Positions 8,307 through 16,552 of a DNA stretch of 47,489 bases are shown one piece after another (positions within the stretch are counted from its first letter, which is position 1; the number at the start of each line of letters is the position of its first letter). Source of the DNA: Bacteroidota bacterium. GTDB lineage: Bacteria; Bacteroidota; Bacteroidia; Bacteroidales; PUMT01. The position numbers and the translations under genes are program-made. The notes beneath the pieces were generated by a model, which was not told the origin of the DNA, did no database searches, and saw only the letters and a list, made by a program, of their open reading frames with translations. The DNA is taken from contig PXAP01000116.1 of NCBI GenBank assembly GCA_003567115.1, forward strand, positions 1 through 47,489, in the 5' to 3' direction.

Positions 8307-9164
8307 ATGGACAGACCTTTAATTAAACAAGGATGGCTAAGGGTAATTTTATATCTATTTGCACTTATTTTCACAATGATCCTTTTTGGAATTCTTGCAT
8401 TTTTATTATTTCCTGCAATATCAGGCAAAATCCCGGAAGAATTCAATCTTACTGAAAAAGGAAACATCAATCGGCTTATCATCTATCAGGGGATAATTCT
8501 GACCGGAGTAACCTTGTTAACCCTTTTATTCAGAAAAGGCATTGACAGGCAAGATATAGTTACCCTGGGTTTTCAAATGTTCCACGTGAAAAGGGATCTT
8601 TTACTTGGTATTTTTATTGGGTTTGGATGTATTGCAGCAGGCTTTTTGATCCTTTATGTCTCAGGTTATGTTTATATAGAAAGATTAAGCGCCGATACAA
8701 GTTACCTGGCAGGAAGCCTGATATTCTTTTTTATGGTTTCATGGATTGAAGAAATATCATTCCGGGGATATATTCTGAATAATCTGATGGATTCATTCCA
8801 CCCACACATTGCCCTTTTGCTATCTTCAACATTATTTGCTCTTTTTCACGTTTTTAACAACGACTTATCACTTCTCGCATTTACAAATCTGATCCTGGCA
8901 GGAATATTACTTGGAATAATTTTTATTTATACAAGAACTATTTGGTTTGCATTAAGCTTGCATTTCAGCTGGAATTTTTTTCAGGGTCCTGTGTTTGGCT
9001 TTCGGGTAAGCGGAATTGAAACACCAGCTTTTATGAAAATTCGAACTGAGGGTGCAGATTTCATAAGCGGAGGGGATTTCGGTTTTGAAGGGTCCCTGTT
9101 ATGTTCATTTCTGATAATTCTGTCTATTTTATTGCTATACCGTTATAACAAAAGAATAAATTAA
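8307..9164 (+). CDS. CPBP family intramembrane metalloprotease
   Basis: 285 aa with about eight membrane helices. The CPBP (Abi/Rce1-like) motifs are in order: EEISFR (E148, E149, R153), then FALFH (His181), then a C-terminal HFSWN block (around residue 225). These glutamates and histidines bind the catalytic metal in the membrane. Family members cleave prenylated or other membrane peptides, or act in bacteriocin immunity. The substrate here is unknown. It is followed about 100 bp later by the S41 protease on the same strand. Start chosen at the only early ATG. Confidence 0.87.
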   Translation: MDRPLIKQGWLRVILYLFALIFTMILFGILAFLLFPAISGKIPEEFNLTEKGNINRLIIYQGIILTGVTLLTLLFRKGIDRQDIVTLGFQMFHVKRDLLLGIFIGFGCIAAGFLILYVSGYVYIERLSADTSYLAGSLIFFFMVSWIEEISFRGYILNNLMDSFHPHIALLLSSTLFALFHVFNNDLSLLAFTNLILAGILLGIIFIYTRTIWFALSLHFSWNFFQGPVFGFRVSGIETPAFMKIRTEGADFISGGDFGFEGSLLCSFLIILSILLLYRYNKRIN

Positions 9165-9264
9165 TTCTTTGGAGAAAAAAGTATTAGTTTTGTGATGATT
9201 AAGAAATTGATTTTGTGCAGAAAACCAATGATAGTCATTCAAAAAGAAACAAACTATAGAAATC

Positions 9265-11007
9265 ATGCATAAGTTCATCAGAAATAACAGCATAATCTTG
9301 CTTTTTGCATCAGGATTTATTCTTATATCATATGGCTTTGTAAATATTCCGGCAAGCAGGGATTTTAAGCTTGCACGGAATATGGATATCTTTTTTTCAA
9401 TGATCCGGGAAATAAGCCTCTTCTATGTTGATGATACCGAAGCAGAAAAATTAATTGAAAACGGCATTGCCGGGGTTCTTCATGGCCTTGATCCATATAC
9501 CACCTATATTCCGGAGTCAGAAAAAGAGAATTATACTTCGATGACAACCGGCAAATATGGAGGGATAGGAGCTCTGATTCGTCAAATCGGCGAATTTGTT
9601 ATAATAATTGAGCCTCATGAAAATTTCCCTGCCCAAAAATCGGGCCTTCTTGCAGGAGATATAATTATCGGTATTGATGGTGAGTCAACTAAAGGTCTTC
9701 TGGTTAATGAAGTAAGTGAATTACTTAAGGGGGCACCAAAAAGCAAGATTGAGATTACTATAAAACGCAATGGAGAACCTTACCCCATAACAAAAAAAAT
9801 AATAAGGGAGGAGATCAAAATTGACAATGTAGCGTTTTATGGTATTGCTGGAAACAACACAGGCTATATAAAGTTAAACGGCTTCACTCAAAATGCCCAT
9901 CAGGAAGTAAAGGAAGCTTTGAATGACCTGAAAAGAACTTATGGGATTGAATCTGTAATTCTTGATCTGCGTGGTAATCCGGGAGGACTGCTGATGGAAG
10001 CTGTAAATATCACAAATATTTTTGTCGAAAAAGGAGAGGATATCGTCAGTACCAGGGGAAAATTGAAGCAATGGGATCATACCTACAGTGCTCGTGGTAA
10101 TCCCGTTGATCCGGATATTGCAGTTGTTATTCTAACCGGACGCAGTTCTGCTTCTGCAGCAGAAATAGTGGCAGGTGCCGTGCAAGATCTGGACAGGGGA
10201 GTATTAATAGGACAAAGGACTTTTGGGAAGGGCCTGGTACAGACCACAAGGCAGTTAAGTTACAACGCCCAGTTGAAAATTACCACTGCAAAATACTATA
10301 CACCAAGTGGCAGGTGCATTCAGGCTATGGATTTCTCAACTGATAATGGGGTTACTTATATTCCCGATTCTCTCATCAGCGAATTCCGAACCAAAAACGG
10401 TCGTACAGTATATGATGGGGGGGGCATAATGCCCGATATTGAAATTAAAGAGGTGAGGCCTGGCCCGATTGTAATAAACCTCTATACCAGAAACCATATT
10501 TTTAATTTTGCAACCCTTTATGCTGCAAAGAACCCTGATATACCCCCAGTTTCTTCATTTGAAATAAGTGATGAGGATTACCAGCATTTTATAGATTTCT
10601 TAAATAATGAAAATTTTGATTATAAGACACAAACCGAGGAAAATCTCGATCAGTTAATCAATTCAGCCAGGCAGGAAAAATACTATGATATTTCGAGTGA
10701 CCTCTTCATAGAGCTTAAAGATAGAATAATTGAGGATAAACAAAATGACCTCGAAAAATATAAAAAAGATATCAAATCTCTTCTCAAAGAAGAAATTGCA
10801 AGCAGATACTATTACCAGAAAGGCCGTATTGAAGCCTCGCTAACCTCTGATCCGTGCCTTGAAAAAGCCATTGAAATATTACATAATAAGGCATTATATA
10901 ATGCCATTCTGGATGGCTCTATTATCCATGCCAATGAGAAAGCCAGGGAATCATTAATTTTTTCAAATGCAACCGGAAATGGATATTGTGACCAGGTGAG
11001 TTGCTGA
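9265..11007 (+). CDS. S41 family C-terminal processing protease
   Basis: 580 aa. The N-terminal hydrophobic helix (about 8-27) is a signal or anchor. A short helical region with NGIAGVLHGLDPYTTYIPE is followed by a PDZ domain (about 95-175) and the S41 catalytic domain. The nucleophile serine lies within RSSASAAEI (293-301), and the general base is Lys322 in FGKGLVQT. A long C-terminal helical extension (about 420-580) follows, as is common in Bacteroidota CtpA homologs. The protein would degrade or trim periplasmic proteins. It ends 16 bp from the convergent ArsR gene. Confidence 0.93.
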   Translation: MHKFIRNNSIILLFASGFILISYGFVNIPASRDFKLARNMDIFFSMIREISLFYVDDTEAEKLIENGIAGVLHGLDPYTTYIPESEKENYTSMTTGKYGGIGALIRQIGEFVIIIEPHENFPAQKSGLLAGDIIIGIDGESTKGLLVNEVSELLKGAPKSKIEITIKRNGEPYPITKKIIREEIKIDNVAFYGIAGNNTGYIKLNGFTQNAHQEVKEALNDLKRTYGIESVILDLRGNPGGLLMEAVNITNIFVEKGEDIVSTRGKLKQWDHTYSARGNPVDPDIAVVILTGRSSASAAEIVAGAVQDLDRGVLIGQRTFGKGLVQTTRQLSYNAQLKITTAKYYTPSGRCIQAMDFSTDNGVTYIPDSLISEFRTKNGRTVYDGGGIMPDIEIKEVRPGPIVINLYTRNHIFNFATLYAAKNPDIPPVSSFEISDEDYQHFIDFLNNENFDYKTQTEENLDQLINSARQEKYYDISSDLFIELKDRIIEDKQNDLEKYKKDIKSLLKEEIASRYYYQKGRIEASLTSDPCLEKAIEILHNKALYNAILDGSIIHANEKARESLIFSNATGNGYCDQVSC

Positions 11008-11022
11008 CAGTATTGATTATTT

Positions 11023-11319
11023 TTATTCATAACACCGGTTAAGGCAATCCACAATTTGGGTTAAATTCTTATGTTTAAGAAAATAATATGTGTTTTTCCC
11101 TTCACGTTGTGAAGATAATACCCCTTTATCTTTTAAAATACCCAGGTGATGCGACGTAGTTGACTGCTCTATTTTAAGTAATTTATGTATCTGCGTAACC
11201 GTCAGCCTTTTATCATCCTCAAGAAATCCTATTATGGCTATTCTCATTGGATGAGCTATAGCCTTAAGCATATTGGCGGCCCTTTCCAGCTTATCTACGT
11301 CTAAGTCGCGTAATTTCAT
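11023..11319 (-). CDS. ArsR family winged-helix transcriptional regulator
   Basis: 98 aa, almost entirely one ArsR-type winged helix: AIAHPMRIAIIGFLEDD at helix 1, then QSTTSHHLGILKDKGVLSSQREGKNTYYFL containing the recognition helix and wing. It lacks the CxC metal motif of arsenic and cadmium sensors, so the signal it senses is unknown. No obvious metal or redox target gene is adjacent; its neighbours are a protease and a prenyl synthase. An AT-rich inverted repeat just upstream of its start (11341-11356) could be its own operator. Confidence 0.88.
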   Translation of the reverse strand: MKLRDLDVDKLERAANMLKAIAHPMRIAIIGFLEDDKRLTVTQIHKLLKIEQSTTSHHLGILKDKGVLSSQREGKNTYYFLKHKNLTQIVDCLNRCYE

Positions 11320-11340
11320 AATTATAACACTTATTAATGG

Positions 11341-11356
11341 AAATATATTAATATTT
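11341..11356. promoter_or_regulatory. Possible ArsR operator
   Basis: AAATAT and ATATTT separated by four bases form a short AT-rich inverted repeat 22 bp upstream of the regulator's start codon, a usual place for autoregulation. Such a repeat is easily found by chance in this AT-rich DNA, so this is a weak call. Confidence 0.25.
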
Positions 11357-11574
11357 ACCTGAATACCGGGATATCAGATTTTTTAAATCGCTGATGCCAA
11401 TTTATATCTTGCCAGCTGTCATTTTAAATTTGTAATATTACAGCTTTTACTATCCAAATATATAAATATATAATTCAATAAACCATGATAATTATCAGAA
11501 ACGTGTTTTCGATCATGTTCCGAAAGGGCTGTTAATCTGCACATAAATTAGTATTTTTACAAAAAATAGCTTTA

Positions 11575-12549
11575 ATGACCTTCCTTATAAACATAAAAGC
11601 CCCTATAAAGAACGAGATTCAGGAATTTGAATCCTTTTTCAAATCCTCCATGAAAACAAAAGTTCCTTTACTCGATTATATAACGCACTATATACTAAGA
11701 AGAAAGGGTAAGCAACTCCGGCCTGTTCTAGTATTTCTTTCGGCTAAAATACTTGGAGAACCAAACAAATCAACATTTACAGCTGCAGCATTAATTGAAT
11801 TGCTGCACACTGCAACCCTTATTCATGATGATGTTGTAGATGATTCATATGAACGGCGAGGCTTCTTTTCACTATATGCAATCTGGAAAACAAAAATCGC
11901 GGTACTTGTCGGGGACTACCTTTTATCCAAGGGATTACTCCTGGCAGTTGATAAAAAGGAGTATCAATTGCTTGAAATAGTTTCGGCAGCTGTAAAGGAG
12001 ATGAGCGAGGGGGAATTGTTTCAGATTCAAAAATCCCGGAAACTTAATATTACTGAAAAAGAGTACTTCGATATTATTCGCAAAAAGACTGCCACCCTGA
12101 TGATCGCCTGCACTTCATCAGGAGCAAGTTCGGTTAGCAAGGATCTTGAAAAGATCGATAAGCTTAAACAGTATGCAGAAAATGCAGGAATATCATTTCA
12201 GATAAAAGATGATCTCTTTGACTACCAGAAAAAAGGGATCACCGGAAAACCTATGGCAAACGATATAAAAGAACAAAAGATCACTCTTCCCCTGATTTAT
12301 GCCCTGGCAAATTCTTCACTAATTGAAAAAAGGGAGATTTTGAGTCTAATCAAACGTAACAGAAACAATTCCAGACAAGTAAAAAAAATTATAGATTTTG
12401 TATTCACAAAAAAGGGCATTGAATATGCAACTCATAAAATGGAGGAGCACAAACAAAAAGCGATTGCCTGCCTGGCAGATTTTCCTGATAGTGAAGCTAG
12501 AACCTCACTCATAAAGTTAGCAGAATATATTACCGAAAGAAACAGATAA
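11575..12549 (+). CDS. Polyprenyl (trans-isoprenyl) diphosphate synthase
   Basis: 324 aa. The two aspartate-rich motifs are intact: HDDVVDDS with D85, D86 and D89-D90 (first motif), and KDDLFDY with D212, D213 and D216 (second motif). GKQLRPVLV upstream is the substrate-binding GKxxRP block. It condenses isopentenyl diphosphate units into a long-chain prenyl diphosphate, probably for the menaquinone side chain or the glycan lipid carrier. The chain length cannot be read safely. ispD elsewhere in the window supplies the precursor pathway. The gene stands alone on the plus strand. Confidence 0.93.
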   Translation: MTFLINIKAPIKNEIQEFESFFKSSMKTKVPLLDYITHYILRRKGKQLRPVLVFLSAKILGEPNKSTFTAAALIELLHTATLIHDDVVDDSYERRGFFSLYAIWKTKIAVLVGDYLLSKGLLLAVDKKEYQLLEIVSAAVKEMSEGELFQIQKSRKLNITEKEYFDIIRKKTATLMIACTSSGASSVSKDLEKIDKLKQYAENAGISFQIKDDLFDYQKKGITGKPMANDIKEQKITLPLIYALANSSLIEKREILSLIKRNRNNSRQVKKIIDFVFTKKGIEYATHKMEEHKQKAIACLADFPDSEARTSLIKLAEYITERNR

Positions 12550-12656
12550 GCGGTTATCGTTCCTGCATATATAAGAATAAAAAGCGAATAATTAAATTAA
12601 CAATTAATATAATATATCCTTTAAACAAGATATTTAAGCCTTTATAAATAGTTTAA

Positions 12657-14480
12657 TTATTCTTTATCTTGATCGCAACCGTAGAAGTGATCGATCAATG
12701 CCCTTGCCTTTGACTTCCCTATTACAGATGAGATTTCCTCAAAACTTGATTTTCTGATTGATTCATATGTTTTGAAATGTTTATAAAGCTTCTCGATTGT
12801 TTTCGATCCAAGACCCGGCACAGATTCCAATATGGATTTCGCAAACCCGGATGATCGTTTCTGCCGATGGAACACAAGGCTGAAGCGATGTGCCTCATCC
12901 CTCAAATGACTTATCAGACGCAGAGTTTCAGATTTCTTATCCAGATACAATGGTACCGGATCTCCCGGGAAATATATCTCCTCAAGCTTTTTTGCAATTG
13001 CAATAATTTTTACCTCAGCTGTTAAATCAAGGCTCTTGATTGTTTCTACTGCAGCCCCGAGCTGGGCTTTCCCGCCGTCCACTACTATTAATTGAGGTAG
13101 TGGACGATTTTCCTCAATAAGGCGATTATACCTACGTAAAATGACTTCTTTCATTGAAGCATAATCATTCGGGCCGGTTATACTTCGAATATTATAATGG
13201 CGATATTCGCCCCTGCTTGGCTTGGCCATCCTGAAAACCACGCAGGCAGAAACAGGACTTCCTCCCTGGATATTTGAATTATCAAAACACTCAATATGAT
13301 ATGGTATTTTGTCAAGTCTCAGGTCACTCATAGCTTTTTTGAGAATCCAGTCACTTTTATCTTCAGGTTTGTTTTCCAGAACCTTCTTTTCTTTTTCTTT
13401 TAAATAGTAGCGTGCATTTCTTTCTGATAAGTCCAGCAGTCTTTTTTTATCCCCTTTTCTGGGTATAGTAATTCTAACGCCGGGAATATCGGTTTTTGGC
13501 TTGAAAGGAACAACTATTTCGCTTGAACTGTTAATTTCACTGCTTTTGACTTCAACAATAACAAGAGCAAGCAGATCAGCCTTATCTTCAGAAAAGACCT
13601 TTTTTATCTCTATGGTCCGGGACCGGATAACTGATCCGTTAACAACTTTCAAAAAATTCGTAACAGCATATTTTGGATTGTCAATAAAAGAAAAAACGTC
13701 CAGATTACTGATTGAAGGATTTACAATTGTTGACTTGCTTTGATATTTTTGAAGCATTTCGATTTTTTCTTTCATACATTGAGCCTCTTCGTATGCAAAA
13801 TTCCGGGCATGGATCTTCATTCTCTCCTGAAGAAAAGTCTTTACTCCCTGAATATTCCCTTTCAGAATTTTCTTAATCTGTTGAATATTGTTATCATAAT
13901 CTTCCAGTGTCTGTTTTCCAACACAGGGGCCTTTACAGTTACCGATATGGTACTCCAGGCATACTTTGAATTTCATCGAATCTATATTCTTTCGGCTAAG
14001 TTGATAATTGCAATTTCTCAAAGGATATAATTGCTTTAAAAGCTCCAGTATACTTCTGATCATATTAGCCGAAGTATATGGTCCGAAATATGCAGATCCG
14101 TCTTTTACAGGATTACGAGTCGTAAATACCCTTGGAAATGGTTCATTCTTAATACAGATATAAGGAAATGATTTATCATCTTTCAGAAGCACATTGTACC
14201 GGGGCTGATATTCTTTTATAAGGTTGTTTTCCAGAAGAAGCGCATCGGCTTCTGTTTCTACAACAATATGATCAATCTGTCTTATTTGTTTTCTAAGAAC
14301 CCGGAGTTTATTATTCTCCAATTTATTTTTGGAAAAATAAGAAATAACTCGTTTTTTCAGGTTTTTTGCTTTTCCAGCATATATAACCTTGTTGTTCCTA
14401 TCCCTGAACAAATAAACTCCGGGCAGTGAAGGTAAAGCTTTAACAGAACAGAGCAGTTTTTCAATTGCTTTATCATTCAT
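12657..14480 (-). CDS. uvrC: Excinuclease ABC subunit C
   Basis: About 607 aa from the ATG at 14480 (a TTG nine bases further upstream is also in frame). An N-terminal GIY-YIG nuclease domain (GVYLFRDRNNKVIYAGKAKN) makes the 3' incision. A UVR motif (FAYEEAQCMKEKIEML) binds UvrB. The central RNase H-like part has HIECFDNSNIQG and VVDGGKAQL and makes the 5' incision, and a C-terminal helix-hairpin-helix (SVPGLGSKTIEKLYKHF) binds DNA. Full length, all domains present. It lies 18 bp downstream of the adenine deaminase gene on the same strand, so the two are probably co-transcribed. Confidence 0.96.
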   Translation of the reverse strand: MNDKAIEKLLCSVKALPSLPGVYLFRDRNNKVIYAGKAKNLKKRVISYFSKNKLENNKLRVLRKQIRQIDHIVVETEADALLLENNLIKEYQPRYNVLLKDDKSFPYICIKNEPFPRVFTTRNPVKDGSAYFGPYTSANMIRSILELLKQLYPLRNCNYQLSRKNIDSMKFKVCLEYHIGNCKGPCVGKQTLEDYDNNIQQIKKILKGNIQGVKTFLQERMKIHARNFAYEEAQCMKEKIEMLQKYQSKSTIVNPSISNLDVFSFIDNPKYAVTNFLKVVNGSVIRSRTIEIKKVFSEDKADLLALVIVEVKSSEINSSSEIVVPFKPKTDIPGVRITIPRKGDKKRLLDLSERNARYYLKEKEKKVLENKPEDKSDWILKKAMSDLRLDKIPYHIECFDNSNIQGGSPVSACVVFRMAKPSRGEYRHYNIRSITGPNDYASMKEVILRRYNRLIEENRPLPQLIVVDGGKAQLGAAVETIKSLDLTAEVKIIAIAKKLEEIYFPGDPVPLYLDKKSETLRLISHLRDEAHRFSLVFHRQKRSSGFAKSILESVPGLGSKTIEKLYKHFKTYESIRKSSFEEISSVIGKSKARALIDHFYGCDQDKE

Positions 14481-14498
14481 AATAAACAATACGGAAGG

Positions 14499-16148
14499 TT
14501 ATTTAACAAACACTGTCGTAAACGAGTATTCATTTACATCAAATAAGCCCCGGTCCCCAATTTTTAATTCAGGTATAACAAGCAGTGCCATAAATGATAA
14601 ACTCATAAATGGGGCACTGAGTTTTGAACCCAGCATTTTTGCATAATTATCGATTTCCATATATTTCCAGGCAACTTCCGCCCCGCTTATATTTGTCATT
14701 AAACCGGCAATTTCTAGTTTTAGCTTCATTTTATTGCCAGCTGAAACAGCAACAAGTCCTCCCCCCATATCAAGAATTGTATTAACGGCTTCTGTAATCT
14801 CATTATCGTTAATCCCAACAGCAATTATATTGTGACTGTCATGTGCAACTGAACCTGCAATTGCACCATCAGATAACCCGAACCCGGAAATAAATCCTAC
14901 AGATGGTTTATCACTATCATTATATTTATTACATACAATAATTTTACAAATATCTCTTTCAGGATCCGCTACCGCATAGCCATTTTGAATACTTGCCTCC
15001 CTAATCCCGGATCCTGTATAAAGACTTCCATTGTTAACTTCAATAACTCGTATTTTGTCTGTTTCAGCAATTAAATTGATCTCTTCAGGCTTTATATGTA
15101 TTGATCTGAATCTTTTTTTAAAATCTTTTGTTTTGTTTTTGAATAAAACATTACCCTCACTATAAACCAATCTACCATTGATGTAGGTCTTTTCAATTTT
15201 AAATTTTTCCAAATCTTTTACAATAATCAGATCGGCGAAATCACCTTCCCGAAGCATCCCAACAGGTAACTTATAGTGTAAAGCCGGATTAAGACTTGCT
15301 GCCTTTATAAGATTGAAAAGAGATATACCTTTTTTTATGCCTCGCGAAAGTAAAATATTAATGTGTCCTTTAATCAGATCATCCGGGTGCATATCATCAG
15401 AACAAAGCATTACTGAATCAGGAAACTTGTCGATCAATTCACAAAACACATCAAAATTTTTAGCAGCACTCCCTTCCCTTATTTGGATCTTTACACCAGC
15501 TGAAATTTTATCTTCTGCCTCTGCCAGACTAATGCACTCATGATCTGTACTTATCCCGGACTGAACATATCTGATCATTTCATTACCTCTCAAGCCGGGT
15601 GCATGTCCGTCAACAGGCATATCTAATTCACGGGCTGCATCTATTTTCTTCATTATATCTTGTTCCTTATTAATTACGGCGGGAAAATTCATTACTTCCG
15701 CCAAAAATTTAATCCTGTCGTTCAGCAACAAGGTTTTCACCTCTTCAGAACCAAGCTTTGCACCAGAAGACTCAAATTCCGTAGCAGGCACACAAGATGG
15801 TGCCCCGAAGAAGCACTTGAGGGGAACGGTTTCTCCGTTTTCTATCATATATTGAATGCCTTCCAGCCCGGCAACATTAGCAATTTCATGAGGATCAGAA
15901 ACCACAGCAACAGTACCATGCTTAACAGCAACTTCAGCGAAACCTGCCGGAGTTAACATTGAACTTTCAATATGAATATGCGAATCGATTATTCCAGGTA
16001 AAATATAATTTACTGAATTCATCTTTTCTCCGGGAAATTCTTTAATCCTTTCTATCTTCTCGTTTGAAATTGTAATTTCAGCAGGAAATATCCTCTCATT
16101 ATAAATGTCAACCAAATTCCCTTCGATCTTTGCTTCTGTTTCTTTCAT
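14499..16148 (-). CDS. ade: Adenine deaminase
   Basis: 549 aa of the amidohydrolase superfamily, adenine deaminase type: hydrolyses adenine to hypoxanthine and ammonia for purine salvage. Metal ligands H57 and H59 lie in PGIIDSHIHIESSM. DPHEIANVAG follows near residue 85, as do DGHAPGLRG and CSDDMHPDDL. The C-terminal Ade_C domain carries GAIAGSVAHDSHNIIAVG and MGGGLVAV. Length is normal for the family. First gene of a likely ade-uvrC transcript. Confidence 0.94.
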   Translation of the reverse strand: MKETEAKIEGNLVDIYNERIFPAEITISNEKIERIKEFPGEKMNSVNYILPGIIDSHIHIESSMLTPAGFAEVAVKHGTVAVVSDPHEIANVAGLEGIQYMIENGETVPLKCFFGAPSCVPATEFESSGAKLGSEEVKTLLLNDRIKFLAEVMNFPAVINKEQDIMKKIDAARELDMPVDGHAPGLRGNEMIRYVQSGISTDHECISLAEAEDKISAGVKIQIREGSAAKNFDVFCELIDKFPDSVMLCSDDMHPDDLIKGHINILLSRGIKKGISLFNLIKAASLNPALHYKLPVGMLREGDFADLIIVKDLEKFKIEKTYINGRLVYSEGNVLFKNKTKDFKKRFRSIHIKPEEINLIAETDKIRVIEVNNGSLYTGSGIREASIQNGYAVADPERDICKIIVCNKYNDSDKPSVGFISGFGLSDGAIAGSVAHDSHNIIAVGINDNEITEAVNTILDMGGGLVAVSAGNKMKLKLEIAGLMTNISGAEVAWKYMEIDNYAKMLGSKLSAPFMSLSFMALLVIPELKIGDRGLFDVNEYSFTTVFVK

Positions 16149-16552
16149 AATTCCTGCTTTAAATTACTATTGTTTGCAAAAGCAATACTCTCTTATTTTT
16201 CTCTCACCTTTCGCTTAATTTAATTCAAAAATAGTATGAATTTTAAAATTTAATAAACAAGCCTACATTTAATGCACTCTAATCAGGTTAATCAAATCAA
16301 TAATCAGTTAATTATCTTCCCAATGTTATCTGCTTAAAATATTTCAGACGCATGGAACCTCTTAGCCAGAAACAGGCTGATTAGTTTTTCCTATGAAATT
16401 TAAATTTGACTTGCCCCGACCTCCTATGTTATATTCATTTTTTGGGTATTTTCAATATAGTAAATTTATGTTTATCTCTAAAGGACCAAAAATTATTTAC
16501 AACCAGATTTTTATAAATTATTTTGCATTTTGTTCCACGTGGAACAAAATGC
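16149..16552. other. Intergenic region upstream of ade, ending in a parS-like palindrome
   Basis: 404 bp of AT-rich DNA between ade (start) and mnmG (end). It must hold the ade promoter. The right edge is the palindrome described separately. TAATCAGGTTA near 16280 resembles the end of the R2 repeat but is too short to assign. I see no gene in it. Confidence 0.5.
16525..16552. promoter_or_regulatory. parS-like ParB-binding palindrome abutting mnmG
   Basis: A perfect 28-bp palindrome whose core at 16531-16546 is TGTTCCACGTGGAACA. This matches the widely conserved bacterial parS 16-mer (consensus TGTTtCACGTGaAACA; the symmetrical TTCC/GGAA form is also used in other phyla). It touches the mnmG stop codon, and mnmG (gidA) is a classical origin-proximal gene. 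It may also act as a transcription terminator for mnmG, although no T-run follows. No parA or parB gene is in the window. Confidence 0.75.

Noticed and set aside
16270..16300. R2 end-like string TAATCAGGTTA
   Set aside because: Only 11 bp match the R2 inverted end and nothing else of the element is present.
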